From positions 248,001 through 312,000 of the forward strand of contig NAJO01000048.1 of assembly GCA_002077065.1 (NCBI GenBank): a stretch of DNA of 64,000 bases. Direction: 5' to 3'. This document shows, piece after piece, positions 43,646 to 53,681 of the stretch (the first letter of the stretch is position 1; every line of letters starts with the position of its first letter). The notes below the pieces were generated by a model. It saw nothing but the letters and a program-made list of their open reading frames with translations. It made no database searches and was not told where the DNA came from. This DNA comes from Cryoendolithus antarcticus (lineage: Eukaryota > Ascomycota > Dothideomycetes > Cladosporiales > Cladosporiaceae). The position numbers and the translations under genes were made by a program.

Positions 43646-44602
43646 GTGCTCAACATGAATGCAACTGCGCCGAGCATCACCAGGATAAGCACGCCCAACT
43701 GGAAGGTACTGGCCACGTACGACTGTGCAGTATGTGGAGAGAAGTTCGAGACTGCAGAGCATCTGTCAGAGCACGTCCTGATGTGCTCACCGTCCGACAT
43801 CGTTCTGCGCAAGCTGCTCGCTCCATGTGGATCTCAGCCTAACGACTACGCTGCCTGGCTTTCAGCTGAGTCAAAGCCTACCATCGAGGCTAAGCTTCTT
43901 GCTGTGTTGACCATCCTCAAGGAGGCTGATACTGCGCTGCCGATTCCGAAGCTTACCAAGGCAGTGGCCAAGCTTCTCACGCAAGCGTGAGAACATATCT
44001 GGCAACTAACGGTCAAGTTCAAGGCAGTGGATACCACTGCCAATACGCAGCATGGCGACATACGCCGCTTCTTGAGGGATATGCAGTGCTACGGTACTTC
44101 TGATGATCCATCGAGAGAGGTGGCTCTCTACGACATCACGAAGATCAATGCCTGGTGGGCTTGGTATCAGTGTGATGCTGCATACATGCTCCAACATAGC
44201 CGCCTGGACACTATTGAGCACCAGCTGGCAAAATTCCTGCTTTGCATCGAATCTGCCAAGTTGGCGCGAGCGATTGAGTCTTTGCCAGTCGGATCGCCTG
44301 TTCCTCTCTTGACTGAGTACTTCAAGAGACACCGCCCCTCATCCGGAATGCAGAACTTCACAGAGGACGATGTCATGCGGCGGAATTCATCTGATACAGC
44401 GATGAAAGCATTTGTGCGGGACATGGAGGCTCGCTACGACGAAGACATTGAAAAGGGTGAAGAGGAGGTGAAATCTATCAACGCAGATGCTGAAGCTCAG
44501 ATAGCGAAGATTCGCGCTGATGCCGATGCCGCGGTGAAGAGAGTGGAAGATGATCATGCGAGCGATGTGCGGCAGAAGAAGAGGTATGGCGTGGTGCAGT
44601 AG
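43646..44602 (+). CDS. Open segments of the disrupted tract: C2HC finger and coiled coil
   Basis: Two pieces in one frame, split by TGA at 43988-43990. The first has a finger-like motif YDCAVCGEKFETAEHLSEHV followed by LMC, i.e. C-x2-C-x9-H-x3-H-type with a further Cys. The second has WWAWYQCDAAYMLQHSRLD and ends in a long coiled coil rich in Glu, Ala and Asp (EEEVKSINADAEAQIAKIRA). It probably forms the C-terminus of the protease-like protein. Confidence 0.45.
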
Positions 44603-45236
44603 GTCGATGGAGCGATGGAGTGACGGGGAAGGAAGTGCAAACGTGGAGTGGAGGTTATTAGATCGTTGTGAGGGAGGGCTAGGGGGTGGACATGGTAGAG
44701 TATCATACCCTTGCAGGTGTAGCGAGGATGTGAGTAGCAGAGATGATGTTGGAATCCCACAAATCTCCTCGTGTCTTTCGCAACCTGCAATTGCCGTCGA
44801 CCGAGAACCCAGACCATCTTAGCTCGACCCTTCTAGTCATTTTGCCATCTGACGACTTCATCGTCATTACATGCAATCCGCTTTACTCATAGCAGGTCCT
44901 GAGTACTTGCAGGAGCGGCCATGAGCAGACGAAATGATTAGTTGTGATGATCATGTTGCGCGATTTGTCTTTAGACAAAATGTCACGCCTCGCAAACGCT
45001 CCGAATGACAGGAATCATTTCTTTACTTGGGCTGTCTGTCGATCTTTGCCATCGCTTGCCGTTGCGGGACACCTTTGGATGCAGGCGGTACGCTGCTACG
45101 TCGATCAGCGGTCAACCTGCACTGCTGCGGAATGCAAAGACTGCGGTTCAAGCTGATGTGGGCGGTGAGTGGTCAAGCTCTGATGGCTGCGCATGTAAAC
45201 TTGGCAGAGAATGTAAGGCATTCAACATACAATACT
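44603..45236. other. Convergent intergenic region
   Basis: Between the end of the protease-like tract and the stop of the Irc3-like helicase. A short palindrome with TTTGTCT and AGACAAA arms lies near 44966. Only short open frames; no gene. Confidence 0.4.
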
Positions 45237-47275
45237 CTATTCGACCGGACCAACCTTTACAGTAGCTTTCCGCTTCGTTTCCTCGTGCTGTCTCTTTTTC
45301 TCATGCGCCCGGCGAGCTTTCGCCCTCTCTACCTGGTTCTTCTTGTACAGTCCCTTCGACCCACGCAGCAGCTTCACGATCAAGTTCCTGACCTGACCGC
45401 CTGTCAACGCACGCTCCGTCAGATCTTCGGTCGCACCCAGCAGCTTCCGCAAATACCCAAGCTGCTTCTCAGTAGCTGGTCTGGAGCGCCATGGCTCGTC
45501 TCTCCGAAGTCCCACCTCGTATTTCTCTTTTGCATACTCATCTGCAGCTCTGATGGCATCTTCCAATATGGCGGCTGTTGCGATGTGGCGAGGCTTACCA
45601 TATGGTGACTTTGCTGAGGTAAATCTGAGACTCGGTGTCATCTTAGCCGCCCACTCGTGCCCATCTGCTCGCACGCTGACGAAGTCCTTGACCCAAGTCG
45701 AGGAGAGCACATAGTATATCGGCGAGATCTGCACCCATACGTTGGGCGAGTATTGAGCGATGGCTGCCTCATCGGCTGTCGGGTTGATGAGGTCCAGCAG
45801 ACTATCCCAAGTCTCCATTGTGATGTCTCCGTCTAATACCTCTCCTAGCGATTCGCCTTCGTTAGCTGTGACGGTTGCATCTTGTCGCTCTGCCATCGCC
45901 GCCTCACCCATCAGCGCCAGGGTGGCAGCATCAATGCGGTCAAGATCTTGGGGGTCAAGTCCGAACAGTGACGGCGAATTCACGAGGCCAGTCTTTTTGG
46001 ATGCTACCATGTCGAGGACGAGACAGTCAGACTTTCCTGGATATGTCCGCAGCCCACGACCAATCATCTGCAAGAGTAGATTGCTCGACTTCGTCGGCCG
46101 AGCTAGGACTACACAATCGATGTTCGGCATGTCAAACCCTTCCAAGAATACACCGACGTTCAGCAGCACCTTGTACTCGCCTCGTCTGAAGTCCGCAAGT
46201 CGCTCGGAGCGTTCCTTTGGATTGGTCAGACTGGTGATGCACCGTGCATCTACGCCCTCTTGGCGGAACACCTCAGTGAGACTCTTGGCGTGGCTGATGT
46301 TGACGCAGAAGACTAGCGTAGACTTGCGGTCTTGGGCGTGCTCCAACCAGCAGCCAACTGTGAGCTTATTGACCGCAGGGGTGTTGACGGCGCGACCAAG
46401 AGAAGTATTCTGGAAGTCGTTCTCGTAGCTTGTGACTTTGCTGAGGTCTGCATTTGATTTAACTGTGGTGAAAACGGCATCAGAAAGATATCTACTCTTG
46501 ATCATATCTTTCAGGTCCCTGGCACGGTGTCAGAGATGGTTTCCTTGCGCGATCGGGGACTTGCCTACAGGTGGTACACGATGTGATCGATCGCGGTGTC
46601 GAGACTCAGTCCGTCGGCTCGTGAAAGTGTAGCTGATAAGCCCAACAAAACAAGATGAGACTTCGAATGCTTCTCCTCAAGTCCAAAGTGCTTCAGTACC
46701 TGCAAATACGTAGCCGCAGCGATGTGATGCGCTTCATCCACCAACAGCAACTTGAACTTCGACGGATCGAATTTCGAGAGCCGGTTGGTAGACGTGATAC
46801 TCTTCATACTTGCAACCGTGATGTCAGCATTGCCACTAGCATGCTCGTGCGCCATTTCGATCTCTATCCTCTGTGTAGGGTATAAGTTGCGACAATGTTT
46901 CGCGGCCTGCTCGACTAGCTCGCGTGTATGCGCGAGAATAAGTGTCTGGGTAGCATCTGGGGTGGGTAAAGGCAGTTCCCCGATCAGGTGGGAAAAGATG
47001 ACTGTCTTGCCTCCACCCGTGGCCAGCGAGATCCCGAGACGGCGCTCGCCTCGGTCGACGTGGGACAACACTGCATCTATGGCTTCTCGTTGGTACGGTC
47101 GAAGAGTGACTGCTGGCTGGGCAGGCTCAAATCGTCTGGCTATCGAAATTGTGAAGGGCCGGTACACGAGCGGAGATCGCCATGGTAGGCTTCCTCTACG
47201 ACCTGACGTCTTCGAGAGCTTCGAGCAAAGAGATGGATCCACAAAACGTGCACGGAGACAATGCATCCGGTGCAT
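45237..47275 (-). CDS. Mitochondrial SF2 DNA helicase, Irc3-like
   Basis: Two exons, 47275-46569 and 46518-45237, join in phase to 662 residues. The first 45 residues are Arg/Ser-rich without acids, as in a mitochondrial targeting peptide. Superfamily-2 motifs follow: [12 protein letters not shown] (Q-like), [10 protein letters not shown] (Walker A, I), [12 protein letters not shown] (Ia), LLVDEAHHI (II, DEAH), LGLSATL (III), [14 protein letters not shown] (IV), [16 protein letters not shown] (V) and [10 protein letters not shown] (VI). The architecture with a long C-terminal extension and the [11 protein letters not shown] motif matches yeast Irc3, a branched-DNA helicase that maintains mitochondrial DNA. 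Confidence 0.9.
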
Positions 47276-47750
47276 CGATCAGTGGCAAAGGTGTCGTGCG
47301 GCATCCAGTCCTGAATGTGGTGCTTATAGCACTAATCCTGGATCGAGACATGTTACGCCAACTGCGATCCTGACGCCTACCATCACCGGTATATGTATAC
47401 AACATGTGAGCATTGTTACACGTCAGCTCGACTGTGACGCAAGAGCGACAAGACACGCGGTGGACCGTGCTCTTCGAGCGTTCACCCAGACCCAAGGTAC
47501 GCGTTGGTTGCATTGCTTCCCTCTGCGTATATCGACCACTATGCAGCATATCATAAGCCAGACCTACCTTAAGATGTCGTTGGTCTGTGTATGATGACCG
47601 TGATCGAGAGTAACTCCCTGTGTTCCAGCACGTGAGGTAGAGCTCAGCAATCAGTCCCCTCGAAGTAGCCGCGAAGCAGCTGCTCAGCTAAGACTTCCAG
47701 TCAACGTCTTGTAAACGCGAGAGCCTGCGGAGGCCGTTGCGATTGGTGAG
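47276..47750. other. Divergent intergenic region
   Basis: About 475 bases between the helicase and the kinase-like gene, which point apart. No gene or motif recognised. Confidence 0.35.
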
Positions 47751-48855
47751 ATGCGCCGCTCATCAATCAGACTAGCGCAAGCACTGGGTGATCACGTAGG
47801 CGCGACAGGGCGACGCTATCTATTTGAGATTCTTCTACAGGAGCGAGAGCACGTAGGATTAGTGTAAATTACAAGGCACGCTGAGCAACGAGTGGTACCC
47901 AAAATTGCGCTAACGATGATCAAGGTGCGACCACAAGCGGTTTGTCCTGAAGGAGGTACCTACTGCGTACCACACAAACTTCAACGACAACATGTGGCCT
48001 AAGGTAAGTTACACGAGACACCGAGTAAGTTCGTCCGGCTCCCACGCGACACTATTCCAGGACACAACGTCTTCGCCTACGACTACCTTGATCATGACTT
48101 CCTGGATCTCATCACGAAAGTAACGCCGTTGCGCGCCTCTCGACAGATCTTGGAGACGAGCCTGCGAGGACTCGCAGATCTGCATGATCGTGACATCGTG
48201 CATCTCGGTAATGCACCCGTCCACGTGAAGTGACTTCAAATGCTGAGAGTTTACAGACGTCAAACCAAGCAACATAGTGGCCAGCCTGAACACAGCATCG
48301 CTAGATGTGGTTGAGAAGACCACTGTGATTGATATTGAAAATGCTGCTTACTTGCCTTACTCCAGACACATTAAGGGGACCTTGATCGGCCACGAATACT
48401 GGCGCACTCCAGAAGCACACTTCAAAGGCAAGTTGAACAAGCCAACAGACATTTTCATCTATGCACTCGTGTGCATTCACACCGTCCTCGGCCGGATCAT
48501 TCAATATGGAGATGCTGATCTTGTGAATCACGTCAAGCAAGGAACGTACCCGACTCTGGTCCGCTTACAGCGACTCGTTGCTTATTTTGGTTGCGGAGCA
48601 GGACTGGAAGGCCTCAAAAGACACGTAGGAGACGAAAATATCAACTGCCAGATTTTGGACGCCTTCTGGGAAGACACAATCGCCGACTACCATGAATACC
48701 GTCCCTTCAAGGAGTGGCCCGACGTTACAGATGCGGCCTTCGCGGACCTCATCGTGAAGATGACAAACTTGGACCCCGGCGAGCGACTCAGAGCCGAAGA
48801 GGCACTGGCGCACCCGTGGTTCGACATCGCGACTGACATGGAAGTACTTCAGTGA
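47751..48855 (+). pseudogene. Divergent fungal protein kinase with a 5-base frame break
   Basis: Three exons, 47751-47863, 47925-48207 and 48257-48855, give 329 residues if a 5-base excess (GTAAG at 48004-48008) is left out. With it the frame is lost. Conserved parts: RRYLFEILLQERE at the N-terminus, KRFVLKEV with the ATP Lys, RLPRDTIPGHNVFAYDYL, the catalytic loop LHDRDIVHLDVKPSNI (split by an intron after HL), VIDIENAAYLP in place of DFG, the APE-like WRTPEAHFKGKLNKPTD, and DPGERLRAEEALAHPWF. It belongs to an expanded Pezizomycotina kinase family with HxD/DIE-type changes. Exon 1 ends in GT|GTAAAT; the intron has a perfect CTAAC branch site. The duplicated TAAGG/TAAGT suggests slippage. A 26-nt intron (to an AG at 48029) would also restore the frame, but is unusually short. 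Catalytic activity is doubtful. Confidence 0.65.
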
Positions 48856-48941
48856 TGAGGAAGAGTAATGCCGCGATGCGCTGGAGGCATTTTCCATCTC
48901 ACGTCAAGCTGCCAAGCATGAGTCGGGTCTGCTTCTGCTCT

Positions 48942-51041
48942 TCATAGATCCTTCCACATCCTCTTCCACCACGCTGGCTTCTTGCCCGCATATCCTGCTT
49001 CGTCGTCCAATACCTCCTCTCCGCCGATCTTGTCTAAATCTCTTCTCCTCCCGGACACGAGATCTATCTCCGCTAGTCGCCAGTAATGTGTCTTGTTAAC
49101 CAATTTGAAGACCACGAAGACGATCCCGAACAGCGGCAGCAGAATGTAGGCATCTACGAACAGCCCGGCTTCGAACGGCGACAGCGTGGTCCAGCCTTGC
49201 ACCAATGCGAGGAAGATATTGGCCGCGAGTCCAAAGTACGCGATCCAGGGATACCAGAGCGACTTGAACGGCAGCTCGGAGATCGATCGACCCTGGATCT
49301 TCCACGCATTGCGGAAGCGAACGTGGATGAAGCTGATGCTTGCCCTGCATCTTGAAGTCAGCACCGGGCTCTCGACCAAAGACGATCTAGCGTTCTCACC
49401 ACACAAGAAACGTCGACACGCCGCTGAGGTTGACAATGTAGCTATATGCCGCAGCGGCACCCGTGGAATTATTCATTTGAGAAATTGCTCCAACGAGATT
49501 GGTGAGAATGATCGCATAAACCGGCACGCCGCGCCGGTTCGTGTATGACAGGAACCGTGGCGCGCCGCCGGACTTGGCGAGGTATAGAATGGTTCTACTG
49601 CCGATGTAGATACTGCTGTTGACAGCTGAGAGCACAGTCTGGGGAAGTCAGCTTCGATAACTCTGGGTAGGATCGCAAGAGCCTCTCGGCGATAAGGTCC
49701 AGGAACTAACCAAAAAGATGAAAGTATTGATGAGCTGTACGCCACCTTCCCAGCCAGCGTTTTGAATCGCGATCGTCATAGGTGACTGGAGCGCACGACT
49801 ACCGCCGTTGATCAAGCCATTGGCGTTTGCAGGGCACGAGAGTCCAAAAAAAAAGGCACTACCCATGTAGATGAAGATAATTCGGAAGAACACCTGCCGA
49901 ATCGCCTGCGGTACTGCGACACAAGGGTTCTTGCATTCGGTTGCGGCAACTGCGACGGATTCAACGCCAGCGTAAAAGGTCGAGCAAAACACAAACACTT
50001 GGGCTACTCCTCTGAAGCCGTTATTATTCCACGGTCCAGGATCTCGCCAGTAGCGAAAGCCCAGAGCTTCGTTCTGGCCGGTCAGTCCTCCAGAGGCGTA
50101 GACAATCGAGAAGATGAAGTACGCTGTCAAACCGAGCAGCTTGACCCAAGCAAGCCAGAACTCCGCTTCGCCGAACGCCTCAACACCCAGCATTTGGAAC
50201 GCAAGAAACACGAACCAGAAGATAAGGAAGTATCCTTCACTCGTGTCAGTATGTGGAATCCACGATATGACTCAGGCCTGGCGTACCCCATAGCGGCACC
50301 TTATCAGACCAGAACACGCAGATACTGGATATCACGTTGTACTCGTTCGCAAGTACGCAGACCCAGATGAACCAGTAGCTCCATCCGACACTAACTGCAA
50401 AAGCTTTGTCGACGAAACGCTCTGCTAGCGAGATGAATGCACCTCCGCCTGGATACAAAGTAGTGATCTCTCCAAGACTCTGCATTATTGCGAAGGCAAT
50501 GAGGCCGATCACTCCAAATCCAATGAGAAGAGAGGCTGGGCCGCCGGACGACAGTGCTCCCCCACTCCCAACGAGTCTTGCCCGACAAAGTCAGTCAATT
50601 GGTTCGTTAAGTCCACTCCAGGCACCCCGAGTGCAGACTGCAATCGCAGAGACCCATGATGACCTCGGGACGACCAGTCATGATGCGTACTCTCCCCTTT
50701 CAGACACTGGAGTTGACTTACAGACCTGGCCCTATGATACCAGCAAGAGCCATCATGCTAAGATGTCGGTTCTTCAGGCCACGCTTGACACCCTCCTCGG
50801 CGATTACAGAAGAGGCGCCTACGTCGGGATCCGGAGTCGAATGGCCAGTCCATGGATCCTGGAATGGCTTGGGATCACGGCCAAACATTCTTGCGCTTGC
50901 GAGTTCCACGAGTGAGGTCCGAGAAGAAGAATGTGCCGAGTGTCCGTTCCGTAGACCAGCGCTGCCGACTCTCAGAGGATCGTAATGCCGGCTATCATGT
51001 CCTCGACGAAATTCTGTACATTGATGCACGGAATGAAGCAT
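48942..51041 (-). CDS. Amino-acid/GABA permease-type transporter (YAT, APC superfamily)
   Basis: Five exons (51041-50722, 50576-50287, 50234-49711, 49638-49400, 49344-48942) join in phase to 591 residues. After a Ser/Pro-rich cytosolic N-terminus (about 95 residues) comes the YAT opening MMALAGIIGPGLLVGSG, a signature of amino-acid permeases, then MQSLGEITTLYPGGGAFI, FYAGVESVAVAATECKNP and YTNRRGVPVYAIILTNL. About twelve hydrophobic segments are visible; the cytosolic tail ends PAWWKRMWKDL, near the yeast permease aromatic C-terminus. It should import amino acids at the plasma membrane; specificity is not deducible. The first intron (about 145 nt) is longer than the others. The first ATG (51041) was chosen, but MFGRDPKPF at about 50893 could also start the protein. 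Exon 3 contains a run of nine T. Confidence 0.88.
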
Positions 51042-51786
51042 AGACACTTACATTTGATATCGCTACAGACGCCATGAATGACGCGATCACGCTATAGTGG
51101 ATCATCGCATTGAGTTCTTGGATTCTCTTGGTCCACTTGGCGAACGAGAATTCAAGCAAAGTCGTGAGGTGGAGCGCGACACGGAATACGAGCCGTGCTC
51201 TGCTGAGTCATCTGCACGGTCTTGGCAAATTCAGGTTACGCGGTCAAGTTCACCAGATCCTCCAGGGCACGTCTGAGATGGATGCGAGCTGGTTGACAGG
51301 CTGACGTCTACTGACCAAATGACTCTATACCCGACTTCCTCAGGCTGGCAGAGAAAATAAGACCAGGATTCGACACGTTCACGGCATTGATGCCTACAGT
51401 CTTAGCGTTTCGCGGTGGCATCAATTGCCAAGATCCTTCCCTTCCCTTACTCGGGTCAAGGCCGAAGGACAGCAGTCGTCGCAGCTATGGTTTATCTGAG
51501 GTTGAGTTCGGTGGCTAACTTGCCCGTCTCTAGTACGAGAGTCAGCAAGCAAGATGATCATTATCAATCCGCTGCAATCCGTGTGTCAGGCTGGGCAATG
51601 TCGAGCAGGAGTAGATGGCGAAGGGCCGAAGTATTTTGTACTTCTTCGTGCATTGAAGAGATGTGCTGCATAACGTGACTTCATCATATGCGAAATCTCT
51701 TGTTGCGTGCACACCATTACCAGCGCCACGTCATTGGTTCTCATCATTCGTATTCATGCTCATGCTTCCGGGACGTCTTGGCCAGC
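51042..51786. other. Intergenic, nothing recognised
   Basis: About 745 bases between the permease start and the FIS1 stop. Short open frames only; no motif or repeat was seen. Confidence 0.35.
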
Positions 51787-52420
51787 CTATCTCTTTCTGT
51801 TCTTCATAATGAGCCCGCCCACAACACCGGCCGCAACTGCTAGTCCGCTGACAATCGCGACTCCATATAGACCCTCCCGCGCTACCTTCTCTTCTATCAG
51901 GTCGCGTAAGCTCTGTGCCTGCTGATTCTCACTTTCAATCTCGAGCAGTGAATCGTTATACCGCCGTGCTTCGGAATAGTTCCCCAACCTGCCAGTGTCT
52001 TCGTCAGTGCCAATATCCGTGTGCTCCATCTCTCAGGAGCGCTTCCGAACTGACCTGTAATGAGCGATGGAGAGGTAGTACAAGGTTTCTCTTCGTCTAA
52101 GGAGGAGTCAGCCCAGCCCCTTCGGCGTGTCAGGTACTCCACAACCTACCTCTCAGGCGATGCGCGGAAGATCTCTGACAGTAGCCTTACGCCGTCTTGC
52201 TGGTCTTGGCGCGTAGAACTCTTGATCAAACCCCACGCATAGTTGAACTTCGTCTGGAGCGAAGGATATGGGTCCTCTTTCTCGTATTGTGATCGTAGTA
52301 CTGCGAGTTCGGAGTCCTTCAGAGGGCTGCGCCTGAATTAGCCATGTGACGTTAGAAACGGGAGCATGGGAGTTGAAACCTCTCGGCGTCAGCAGCGTAG
52401 GGCAGCTTGTCGGATGTCAT
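51787..52420 (-). CDS. Mitochondrial and peroxisomal fission protein Fis1
   Basis: Four exons (52420-52380, 52332-52150, 52096-52055, 51988-51787) join in phase to 155 residues, the normal Fis1 length. The second-last exon is only 42 nt. The TPR-like bundle is clear: [40 protein letters not shown] and [20 protein letters not shown]. It ends with a tail anchor ([22 protein letters not shown]) and the basic NRKR, which target the outer mitochondrial and peroxisomal membranes. Fis1 recruits the dynamin Dnm1 through adaptors. It is divergent from SPC24 across a 409-base gap. Confidence 0.93.
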
Positions 52421-52543
52421 GACGACTATGGTGGTGAAGTAGAAGTGAGGATGGTTACCCGCATTTGTGCACAGCAGTGTGGTCGCCTGCGCGTAGCCAT
52501 GAGGTAACGCCACGTTAACGCCACATGTGAGGTCACTTCTGGA

Positions 52544-52560
52544 TTAGGGTTAGGGTTTAG
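52544..52560 (+). promoter_or_regulatory. Double TTAGGG motif in the FIS1-SPC24 promoter
   Basis: TTAGGGTTAGGGTTTAG, i.e. two telomere-type hexamers plus a partial, sits between the divergent FIS1 (start 52420) and SPC24 (start 52830) genes. Just before it (52503-52524) is a short direct repeat of TAACGCCAC. In yeasts and other fungi TTAGGG in promoters is bound by Tbf1/Myb-type factors; it is not a telomere here. Function is inferred. Confidence 0.45.
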
Positions 52561-52829
52561 CTTCGTTGCGGGGTCATCCGCGTGTTGATAAACACTCAAA
52601 CTAGCAGGGACATAGGCGCGATCAGAACCTCCGACGACTGCACAGAGATCGCACGGGACCATTCACCACAGCGTGAGACGGAGTTTGACATCCGAGATAC
52701 CACACGAGAGGACTTGGAATTGACCGGCTCATTCACCCACCGAAAAGTGACACCCTGCGACGCCACCGCGCGCATCCGATTTACTGCAACGACCTCCTCT
52801 GCATTACCCGCCAACCTAGCCTCACAATC

Positions 52830-53420
52830 ATGGTTCTTTTCGATGAGGATCCGACTACACTGATCAGAGAGACGACGAATCAGTTCCACATCGCGCCAGA
52901 TAGGGACTCACTATCGCGGGTCAGCCAGTCCCTCGCCTCCCTCCACTCCACGCGCCAGGCTGCTCTGTCAACCCAACAACGCAGTCTGAAGAACCTCTCG
53001 CGGCGTCTGAATTCTCTTCAGGCCCAGCGAGAGTATGAGGAGACCCATCACAACGCTGGCGCCCATGCCTCGTCAATCCTAGCCCTAGACGGCGAGAAAT
53101 TCCGCACCGCGAAATCAGCCTACGACACCGAGATCGAGACTGAGCGACTGCAATCTGAGCTCAGCAGCACAAACAGCCAGCTTGAGCAGCTGGAGCGAGA
53201 AGGGCCGGAGGGTGGCGTGAGGAGGGGAGAGGAGGCGGAAGATGAGGTTGTGTTGAAGCTTTGTGTGCTGAGGGGGTTGGGGGTGGAGGTTGAAAATATG
53301 GGGGAGACGGGAGGGTGGGGGAGGGTGGTCGTAAGGGATCTTGAGAGGGGAGATGTGAGAGTGCTGGGGAGCGATGGGGCAAGGGTGGCGAGGGAGGATG
53401 TTTGGGCCGCGATGGGCTGA
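52830..53420 (+). CDS. Kinetochore protein Spc24
   Basis: A single exon of 196 residues. A short N-terminus (MVLFDEDPTTLIRETTNQF, close to the Spc24 consensus for fungi) is followed by a long coiled coil (about 35-130, SLKNLSRRLNSLQAQREYEE) and a small C-terminal globular domain (VLKLCVLRGLGVEVENMG... to DVWAAMG). This is the Spc24 subunit of the NDC80 complex; it pairs with Spc25 to bind Mis12 and CENP-T. The G-rich 3' half (GGGGAGG) is normal for Gly/Glu coding here. It shares its promoter region with FIS1. Confidence 0.88.
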   Translation: MVLFDEDPTTLIRETTNQFHIAPDRDSLSRVSQSLASLHSTRQAALSTQQRSLKNLSRRLNSLQAQREYEETHHNAGAHASSILALDGEKFRTAKSAYDTEIETERLQSELSSTNSQLEQLEREGPEGGVRRGEEAEDEVVLKLCVLRGLGVEVENMGETGGWGRVVVRDLERGDVRVLGSDGARVAREDVWAAMG

Positions 53421-53681
53421 GCGGTTTGCATGTGGCGGTGGCGACGAGAGGAAAGCTTCACACTAGGCAAGCGATAGGAGTTGCTCGATCTTCATGACAG
53501 GCGTTTAGGATTCAGGACATTTCCGGTGGCAACTTGTGGTCTCCTGACTGCGGGTCTGGTGTGGTATGATTACTACAAATTACTCATTACGTCTACCCAG
53601 CCTGTATCTGCGTCGGCGGGCTTTGTATGTACATCATGCTGGCCGTGGCCGCTATGCAACAGCGTCGTTCTCCTCGATTCG

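Larger units (their letters stand above)
38498..44602 (+). pseudogene. Disrupted multi-domain ubiquitin-protease-like gene (6.1-kb collinear coding tract)
   Basis: From the ATG at 38498 the plus strand is coding-like almost without a gap to TAG/stop at 44602, but the reading frame changes or stops at least nine times. Frame changes: about 38915, 39510, 40300-40440, 42345 and 42600. In-frame stops: TAA at 39881, TGA at 41983, TAA at 43550 and TGA at 43988. After most of the stops the same frame resumes within a few codons, and several segments have no ATG, so they are not separate genes. Order of parts: acidic/basic low-complexity N-terminus; unknown globular part; CxxC-CxxC zinc ribbon; unknown 500-residue part; Cys/His zinc finger; protease-like Cys box and His box; C2HC finger; coiled coil. 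The neighbours of 2-3 kb are intact. Normal 50-60-nt introns cannot repair most joins in phase. Whole-protein family unknown to me. Confidence 0.6.

Noticed and set aside
38498..44602. Polycistronic or operon-like organisation
   Set aside because: Several segments lack an ATG and continue in the same frame right after a stop; decay of a single gene explains this better.
45027..45608. 193-codon plus-strand open frame
   Set aside because: Mostly antisense to the Irc3-like helicase C-terminus; no motif and low-complexity composition.
16858..48207. 17-base match (TCGTGCATCTCGGTAAT) between 16859 and 48195
   Set aside because: A single match of this length is expected by chance at a rate of a few tenths in a 64-kb window; flanks do not align.
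52544..52560. Telomere or telomere-fusion site
   Set aside because: Only two and a half hexamers, flanked by ordinary genes on both sides; a promoter element is more likely.
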